From contig JBLYYQ010000158.1 in NCBI GenBank assembly GCA_048550035.1, positions 1-9,837 of the forward strand: a stretch of DNA of 9,837 nucleotides, given 5' to 3'. Positions 4,940 to 9,837 of this stretch are shown piece after piece. This stretch comes from JBLYYQ01 sp048550035 (GTDB taxonomy: Bacteria > Nitrospinota_A > UBA7883 > JBLYYQ01). The position numbers and the translations under genes are program-made. Every line of letters begins with the position of its first letter. Positions within the stretch are counted from its first letter, which is position 1. The notes under the pieces were generated by a model. It did not search any database, was not told where the DNA came from, and worked only from the letters and a program-made list of their open reading frames with translations.

Positions 4940-7234
4940 ATGAGCTCGAAAACAGGTATAGACTCTGATAATAAAGCGGCAGAGTCAGGGCAAGTAAAGG
5001 GCTTTAAATCAGGCAACGAAATGGCAGCACTAGCAGTTGCACAGGTGGACTACCATCTGATGGGCTACTACCCAATAACGCCATCAACAGAGGTTGCAGA
5101 ATATTTAGATGCCATGAATGCTAATGGTGAAAGTAATGTTAAGATGGTTCCAGCTGACGGTGAGCATGGGGCAGCAGGTATCTGTTATGGTGGTACTACT
5201 GCAGGAGGCCGAGTATTCAATGCAACTAGTGCAAACGGACTACTCTATTCATTAGAGCAGATGCCGGTCCAAGCTGGGACAAGGTATCCTATGGTACTTA
5301 ATGTTGTATGTCGTTCAGTTTCAGGACCATTAGATATTCGTGGCGATCATTCAGACATTATGTCAACACTTGATTTAGGGTGGGTAACATTGATGGCAAA
5401 AGATCCTCAAGCGACCTATGATTTTATAATTTTGGCCAATAAGATAGCTGAGGCAGATGATGTAAGACTTCCTGTGATTGTAGCAAGTGACGGATTTTTC
5501 ACTTCGCATCAAAAGCGGAGGATAAAATATTTTGAAGATAAGAAATTAGTTCAAGATTTCGTCGGGAAATTCAAGGTTATCAACTCTTCAGTAGATCCGA
5601 AGCAGCCTATAACAATCGGTCCATATATGAACGACCCTGATCAGATCAATAATAAAAAGCAGCTCTCGATGGCGATGAGTGCGTCATATGATGTTATTAA
5701 TAAGGTATTTAAGGAGTTTGAAAAATTTTCTGGTCGAAGCTATTCTCAAATTGAAACTTATAAGATGGAGGATGCCGAAGTTGCACTCTTTATAGTAAAT
5801 AGTGCAGCGGATACTGCCATTGATGTAGTTGATAAGCTGCGAGCAGCGGGCAAAAAAGTTGGGGCAATCTATCCGACTGTCATTCGTCCGTTTCCATCTA
5901 AGTTAATCCAAGAGGCGTGTAAGAACCTTAAAGGAGTTGTTATTGCTGATCGTGCTGATAGTTATGGAGCAGGTGGTGGCAGGATGACTGTTGAAGTCAA
6001 AGCTGCGTTGCATGATGTTAATAGCAAGGCGTTAGTTTTATCTAGGATTTATGGATTAGGTGGAAAAGATTTTTATGCAGAAGATGCAGAAGCTATGTTT
6101 AATCTTGCATTAGATGCGGTGGAAAAAGGTTCTGTAGATGTTCCATATGACTATATTGGGACTGCACCTGGTGATCCAAGCTGGAAACCAGTTGAAGGGA
6201 CTGCTCCTATTTCAGTGGATCAATCGTCACCTAAGATTATAACTACCAGTTATAACGAAGAAAAGCATACCGTGGAAGTTAAGGGAGTAAAACAACGAGA
6301 TCTAACAGTGATGCCAAACAGAATTACTCCAGGTCATGGTGCTTGTCCTGGTTGCGGGATATTCCCATCAATTGGTACATTTTTAAAAGGAATTGAAGGG
6401 TTTGTTGTAATGCTTTGGCATACAGGTTGTGGGATGGTGGTAACAACTGGCTATCCTAATTCCTCTTTTGCGGTAACTTATATTCATAATCTATTTCAAA
6501 ATGGAGCGGCTACTTTATCAGGTGTCCTTGAAATGTATAAGGAGCGCCAACGTCGAGGTGAAATCGCACAAGATGAAGATATAACCTTTATTATGGTTAC
6601 AGGTGACGGCGGATTAGATATCGGGTTAGGACCTGCTCTAGGAACAGCTATACGATCGCACAAATTGATTATCATAGAGTATGATAATCAAGGCTATATG
6701 AATACTGGTCATCAGTTGTCATTTTCGACGCCAGAAGGACATGCAACATCAACTTCAAACATTGGTACGCATTCGACAGGCAAGACTTTTGGGCATAAAG
6801 ATTCTGCACAACTATTTGCAGCATGTCATACACCGTATGTTTTCACCGGGGTAGAATCAAACTATAGAGATTTGATTAAGAAAGCTGCTAAGGCTCAATA
6901 TTACGCTAAGAATGTTGGAACAGTGTTTGGACGTGTTTTTTCTGATTGCCCACTTAACTGGCGTCATCCTGATAACACAGGTCAGGCAGTGGTTCAAGCG
7001 GCGGTCGATTGTAACTTTTTCCCACTTTACGAAGTAGAACAGGGGATCACAACCTTAAACTACGATCCAGAAGCGAAAGGTAAAAAAGTACCGGTTACCG
7101 AGTGGCTTAAAACGATGGGGAAAACTAAGCATATGCTAAAGCCAGAAAACAAAGATCTAGTTGATAGATTTCAAGCTGAAGTGGATCGACGTTTTAATAG
7201 AATTAAGGCTATGAGTGAGCATCCTGATTTGTAG
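4940..7234 (+). CDS. 2-oxoacid (probably pyruvate):ferredoxin oxidoreductase, fused alpha-beta subunit
   Basis: This 764-aa protein carries the catalytic part of the enzyme. The alpha part (about 20-415) has YPITPST (44-50), the PADGEHGA block with E75 positioned to activate TPP, and IRGDHSD near 133-139. Its C-terminal transketolase-like segment includes DRADSYGAGGG. After a linker of about 40 residues the beta part starts near 460. It shows ACPGCG (C469, C472), HTGCGMV (C497) and SDCPLNW (C670), the four cysteines expected for the proximal [4Fe-4S] cluster. The TPP/Mg motif is GDGGLDIG (D556) followed by YDNQGYMNTG with N583. Alpha and beta are usually separate polypeptides, or part of one long chain in the classical 1,200-residue enzyme. 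The gene is co-transcribed with the gamma-delta gene and ends at a hairpin. Pyruvate is the likeliest substrate; 2-oxoglutarate or another 2-oxoacid is possible. Confidence 0.9.
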   Translation: MSSKTGIDSDNKAAESGQVKGFKSGNEMAALAVAQVDYHLMGYYPITPSTEVAEYLDAMNANGESNVKMVPADGEHGAAGICYGGTTAGGRVFNATSANGLLYSLEQMPVQAGTRYPMVLNVVCRSVSGPLDIRGDHSDIMSTLDLGWVTLMAKDPQATYDFIILANKIAEADDVRLPVIVASDGFFTSHQKRRIKYFEDKKLVQDFVGKFKVINSSVDPKQPITIGPYMNDPDQINNKKQLSMAMSASYDVINKVFKEFEKFSGRSYSQIETYKMEDAEVALFIVNSAADTAIDVVDKLRAAGKKVGAIYPTVIRPFPSKLIQEACKNLKGVVIADRADSYGAGGGRMTVEVKAALHDVNSKALVLSRIYGLGGKDFYAEDAEAMFNLALDAVEKGSVDVPYDYIGTAPGDPSWKPVEGTAPISVDQSSPKIITTSYNEEKHTVEVKGVKQRDLTVMPNRITPGHGACPGCGIFPSIGTFLKGIEGFVVMLWHTGCGMVVTTGYPNSSFAVTYIHNLFQNGAATLSGVLEMYKERQRRGEIAQDEDITFIMVTGDGGLDIGLGPALGTAIRSHKLIIIEYDNQGYMNTGHQLSFSTPEGHATSTSNIGTHSTGKTFGHKDSAQLFAACHTPYVFTGVESNYRDLIKKAAKAQYYAKNVGTVFGRVFSDCPLNWRHPDNTGQAVVQAAVDCNFFPLYEVEQGITTLNYDPEAKGKKVPVTEWLKTMGKTKHMLKPENKDLVDRFQAEVDRRFNRIKAMSEHPDL

Positions 7235-7240
7235 TTACTA

Positions 7241-7282
7241 AATATAACTCCTTGCAACAGATATTTTGCAGGGAGTTATATT
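7241..7282. terminator. Long hairpin between convergent genes, likely bidirectional terminator
   Basis: Bases 7241-7257 pair with 7266-7282 in a 17-bp stem (one G-T wobble) around an 8-nt loop. It fills the gap between the TAG at 7232-7234 and the glyQ stop TAA at 7281-7283, which it partly overlaps. The flanks are AT-rich but without a long T-run, so its efficiency in each direction is uncertain. TACTAAAT and ATTTAGTA just outside can extend the pairing after a short internal bulge. Confidence 0.7.
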
Positions 7283-8150
7283 ATCTATTTAGTAATGGGA
7301 ATCCAAGTTTTTCTCTTAGCTTAATATAGTTTTTTGCACATTCCTTTGCAATATTTCGAACTCTTGCAATATACCTTGTCCGCTCTGTAACAGATATCGC
7401 TCCACGCGCATCAAGGATATTAAAGTAATGTGACATTTTCAAACATTGCTCATAGGCAGGAAGTGTCAATTCAGATTCTAGTAATCTTGTAGCTTCGCTT
7501 TCTAACTGATTAAACCATTCGGTATGAAGCTCAATACTAGCTGCTTTAAAATTAAATTCTGAAAATTCAACCTCATCTTGATGGTGAATATCACCATAGG
7601 TTATATTTGCATTCCATTTTAGATCATAAACATTGTTGACATCCTGCAAATACATAGCGATTCGCTCTAAACCATAAGTCAATTCAGCAGTAATCGGATT
7701 AAGATCAATTCCACCACATTGCTGGAAATATGTAAATTGTGTGATCTCCATTCCATCTAGCCATACTTCCCATCCGAGACCCCACGCTCCAAGGGTAGGT
7801 GACTCCCAATCGTCTTCTATAAATCGGATGTCATGGTCTGCTGGATTAAGCCCAAGTTCAATAAGTGATCTTAGATATAGATCCTGGCAATTTTCAGGAT
7901 CTGGCTTAATTGCAACCTGAAATTGATAATAGTGTTGCAATCGGTTTGGATTGTTACCATAGCGACCATCGGTTGGACGCCTAACAGGCTCTATGTAAGC
8001 TACATTCCAAGGCTCAGGTCCTAATGCTCGTAAAAATGTATGCTTATTGAAAGTGCCGGCACCAACCTCAATATCAACAGGGTGCAAAATTACGGACCCT
8101 TCAGATGTCCAGAAACTCTGTAATTTGAAAATAAGATCTTGAAAATACAT
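7281..8150 (-). CDS. glyQ: Glycine--tRNA ligase alpha subunit
   Basis: GlyQ is the catalytic subunit of the bacterial alpha2beta2 class II glycyl-tRNA synthetase, which charges tRNA-Gly. The 289-aa protein is near normal length (E. coli 303). It shows EVGAGT (28-33), the LRALGPEPWNVAYIEPVRRPTDGRYG block (40-65), the EDDWESPTLGAWGLGWEVWL region and the C-terminal motif 3 TYGLERIAMYLQ. At residue 66 it has Asn where GRYGENPNR is usual. The partner gene glyS is not adjacent: downstream lies the convergent oxidoreductase operon and upstream the kinase gene. No Shine-Dalgarno sequence precedes the ATG; instead a TATAAT box ends 6 nt before it, which suggests a leaderless message. The start agrees with the family N-terminus (FQDLIFKLQSFW). 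Confidence 0.97.
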   Translation of the reverse strand: MYFQDLIFKLQSFWTSEGSVILHPVDIEVGAGTFNKHTFLRALGPEPWNVAYIEPVRRPTDGRYGNNPNRLQHYYQFQVAIKPDPENCQDLYLRSLIELGLNPADHDIRFIEDDWESPTLGAWGLGWEVWLDGMEITQFTYFQQCGGIDLNPITAELTYGLERIAMYLQDVNNVYDLKWNANITYGDIHHQDEVEFSEFNFKAASIELHTEWFNQLESEATRLLESELTLPAYEQCLKMSHYFNILDARGAISVTERTRYIARVRNIAKECAKNYIKLREKLGFPLLNR

Positions 8151-8156
8151 TTTGAG

Positions 8157-8186
8157 ATTATATATGAAACTTAAGTAACTTAGAAA
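8157..8186 (-). promoter_or_regulatory. Predicted glyQ promoter placed for a leaderless mRNA
   Basis: The complement has a perfect TATAAT (8157-8162), and initiation about 7 nt later would fall on the A of the glyQ ATG (8150). The -35 is weak: TTTCTA (8181-8186) at 18 nt, or TTCTAA at 17 nt. The rest of the 8151-8222 gap contains an imperfect AAACCTATT/AATAGTTT hairpin that could attenuate transcription from the kinase gene. Confidence 0.45.
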
Positions 8187-8222
8187 CTATTTTAATATTC
8201 GAATAGGTTTAGCTACAAACTT

Positions 8223-9572
8223 TTATTCTAGATTGCTATACTTTTCCTCTATGAACTGTCGAAATTTCTTCACTACTACTTGAGATATATTTTTGTGAAG
8301 TTTTAATGATAGATCAATCCTTGTCATCCGGAGTGCAGATTCAGAAATAGCGATGATCGAACTATCCTCAATTGCAACAGCAGTAGCTAACCGTTTCCCA
8401 CTATCTAACAGACTCATTTCGCCAAAGCAGTCACCCTCTTTTAGGAGCAGTAAATTTAAGACCTTGTTTGGTTTGCGACCCCTCTGAATTTGAACCTTGC
8501 CACTCATTATAATATACATGTTAGTCCCAACATTCCCTTCTGTATATATAATACTATTGGCAGGGAAATCCTTCTTAGTTGAGAGATTAAAAAGTTCAAC
8601 AATCTCAAGATCTGTAAAGTTTGAGAAAAAGGTATATTGATTTTTCAGATATTTAATAATATCTTTGCTTTCTGAGGCCTGTTCCCAAAGCTCAATTTTA
8701 GAGACTTTAAGCCGATCGCGCTGCAATTTTAGATCTTTTGCAAACTCGATAGCATGTGCATAACGATTTTCACTGTTTTTTGCAATAGAAGTGTTTATAA
8801 CAGCATCGAGCTCAACAGGCAGAGTTTTATCAATTTCAGACGGCCTTGGTGGGTCAACATTTTCAATTTTATAAAACACTTCATCTAAATTTGTCGCCTC
8901 AAATGCAATTTTACCGCATAGTAGTTGATAAGCAAGTGCACCTAAACTAAAGATATCTGATGTATGGTCTAATCTTTTACCACTAATCTGCTCTGGCGAG
9001 ACATAAAAAGGTTGTCCATAGATACGGTATGATTTATCTGCATGGCTGTGGATAAAATCTTGCTGAAATTTTGCGAGCCCAAAATCCATTATTACAGGAT
9101 CACCACTCTCTTTGATAATAATATTTTCTGGCCGAATATCTCTATGAATAACACCATGTGCATGTGCATAGTTCAATGCAATAGCCGCGTTGATAATTAT
9201 TGCTAAGCGTTGTAATAGATGAAGCTGCATGTCGCCAGTTAAAATAGAAGATAATGTCTCTCCCTTCACATACTCCATGACGAAATATTGAGTATCACCA
9301 GATTTGCCAATATCAAAAATTCTCGCGATTCCTCTATGGTTGAGATTTGCTGCAATTCTAGCCTCTCGTCTAAACGCTACCTCAGAATATGCTTTTTCAA
9401 TTTTCAATTTATCGATATCAAGGCTAATAGTCTTGATTGCAATTACCCTGTCTAATGCAGAGTCAATAGCTTTGTAGACGACCCCCATTGAGCCACGCCC
9501 AATTTCGTCTATTATTTCATATCGACCTAGTTGTGATATTACCTGCTCAGCACTCTGACTGTTAGTAGACAT
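8223..9572 (-). CDS. Ser/Thr protein kinase with C-terminal cyclic-nucleotide-binding domain
   Basis: This 449-aa cytosolic protein combines a Hanks-type kinase (about 18-285) with a cNMP-binding domain (about 313-440); no membrane segment is visible. Kinase motifs are GRGSMGVV (25-32), the ATP-binding lysine K47, helix-C E70, HRD (143-145), N150, DFG (163-165) and SPEQ (192-195). Two positions near the catalytic D145 are atypical: R147 where HRDxKPEN has Lys, and Q187 where the GTP of the P+1 loop has Thr. The C-terminal domain has the phosphate-binding-cassette pattern CFGEMSLLDSGKRLATA, with E385 and R394 in place for cyclic-nucleotide phosphate and ribose contacts. Activity is therefore probably controlled by cAMP or cGMP, as in eukaryotic PKG but with the sensor after the kinase. 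AGGT 5 nt before the ATG is the ribosome binding site. Substrates are unknown. glyQ lies downstream under its own apparent promoter. Confidence 0.93.
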   Translation of the reverse strand: MSTNSQSAEQVISQLGRYEIIDEIGRGSMGVVYKAIDSALDRVIAIKTISLDIDKLKIEKAYSEVAFRREARIAANLNHRGIARIFDIGKSGDTQYFVMEYVKGETLSSILTGDMQLHLLQRLAIIINAAIALNYAHAHGVIHRDIRPENIIIKESGDPVIMDFGLAKFQQDFIHSHADKSYRIYGQPFYVSPEQISGKRLDHTSDIFSLGALAYQLLCGKIAFEATNLDEVFYKIENVDPPRPSEIDKTLPVELDAVINTSIAKNSENRYAHAIEFAKDLKLQRDRLKVSKIELWEQASESKDIIKYLKNQYTFFSNFTDLEIVELFNLSTKKDFPANSIIYTEGNVGTNMYIIMSGKVQIQRGRKPNKVLNLLLLKEGDCFGEMSLLDSGKRLATAVAIEDSSIIAISESALRMTRIDLSLKLHKNISQVVVKKFRQFIEEKYSNLE

Positions 9573-9702
9573 ACTTACCTAATCTTGTTTGACTGTTAAA
9601 GTGCATCGTTATCTAACCTTAAGACAATCTGCCCACTACTTGAAATTGTATTCTATATGAAATATATTTTTTTAAAAGATAAAAATTGACTTTATGGTGT
9701 TA

Positions 9703-9837
9703 TTATTGACCAAAACTAGTTTTGAGTAGGGTTTCGATGCCCAGCGACAGGGAAACACCCGGGTCATCGAATGCCGCTCTTACAATGGCCCCGGCCTCTT
9801 CAGCAGTTTGCCACTTATTCGGTTCCATAATCACCAC
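9703..9837 (-). CDS. Unidentified coding region, 3' end only (or a 41-aa small protein)
   Basis: The minus strand is open from the window edge for 44 codons to a TAA at 9705-9703. The reading ends in LSLGIETLLKTSFGQ and includes an amphipathic stretch, TAEEAGAIVRAAFDDP, that looks like genuine protein. It could be the C-terminus of a longer gene, or start at the ATG 9828-9826 as a 41-aa protein. I do not recognise it. GC is about 54% over the last 117 bases against about 38% nearby, and codons such as CTG, CCG, TCG, GGC and ATC are used, unlike the neighbours. The 130-bp gap 9573-9702 between this and the kinase start is very AT-rich and shows no confident feature. Confidence 0.45.
   Translation of the reverse strand: MVIMEPNKWQTAEEAGAIVRAAFDDPGVSLSLGIETLLKTSFGQ

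Noticed and set aside
9737..9837. Plus-strand ORF starting at ATG 9737 behind an AGGG
   Set aside because: The ribosome binding site is fair, but the translation (MPSDRETPGSSNAALTMAP and on) is Ser/Ala/Pro-rich and shadow-like, while the opposite strand reads as plausible amphipathic protein.

Overview
This is about 9.8 kb of AT-rich bacterial chromosome (roughly 38% GC in the lines I counted) carrying mostly core genes. A small 4.5S-type SRP RNA without an Alu domain, the separate-alpha-subunit type of glycyl-tRNA synthetase, a Hanks-type kinase and a 2-oxoacid:ferredoxin oxidoreductase suggest a Gram-negative-type bacterium with anaerobic or microaerobic carbon metabolism, possibly a deltaproteobacteria-like lineage. 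The phylum cannot be fixed from the sequence alone.

Left part (1-1311). The 5' part of thiC (short form, thiamin pyrimidine synthesis) runs off the left edge on the minus strand. Its predicted promoter leaves a leader of about 100 nt with no TPP-riboswitch motif. Next, on the same strand, are a tRNA with anticodon CAU and a 60-codon ORF whose stop codon lies inside the tRNA gene. They share a good predicted promoter. The SRP RNA gene is divergent from this unit; a TTGAGC-16-TATTAT promoter points to its 5' end, and a perfect 10-bp terminal helix defines its limits.

Central part (1349-7234, plus strand). dnaX (clamp-loader tau/gamma) and recR (recombination mediator) overlap by ATGA, and the ybaB/ebfC gene that often separates them is absent. 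Two in-frame A AAA AAG heptamers lie late in dnaX. After a short gap with a 9-bp inverted repeat comes a two-gene 2-oxoacid (probably pyruvate):ferredoxin oxidoreductase operon. Its first gene fuses the gamma and delta (2x[4Fe-4S]) subunits and its second fuses alpha and beta (TPP). All four subunit modules of a tetrameric enzyme are therefore packed into two polypeptides, in the order gamma-delta-alpha-beta.

Right part (7241-9837, minus strand). A long hairpin separates the convergent oxidoreductase operon and glyQ. glyQ has no glyS next to it and appears to have a promoter placed for leaderless transcription. Upstream of it is a Ser/Thr kinase joined to a cyclic-nucleotide-binding domain, with unusual substitutions around the catalytic aspartate. 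The last 135 bases hold the end of a minus-strand coding region of clearly higher GC (about 54% over the final 117 bases), which I do not recognise.

I see no CRISPR array, transposase, integrase or defence cassette. The points of most interest are the paired-fusion oxidoreductase, the atypical cNMP-linked kinase, the ORF/tRNA overlap, and three predicted transcription starts that coincide with ATG codons.
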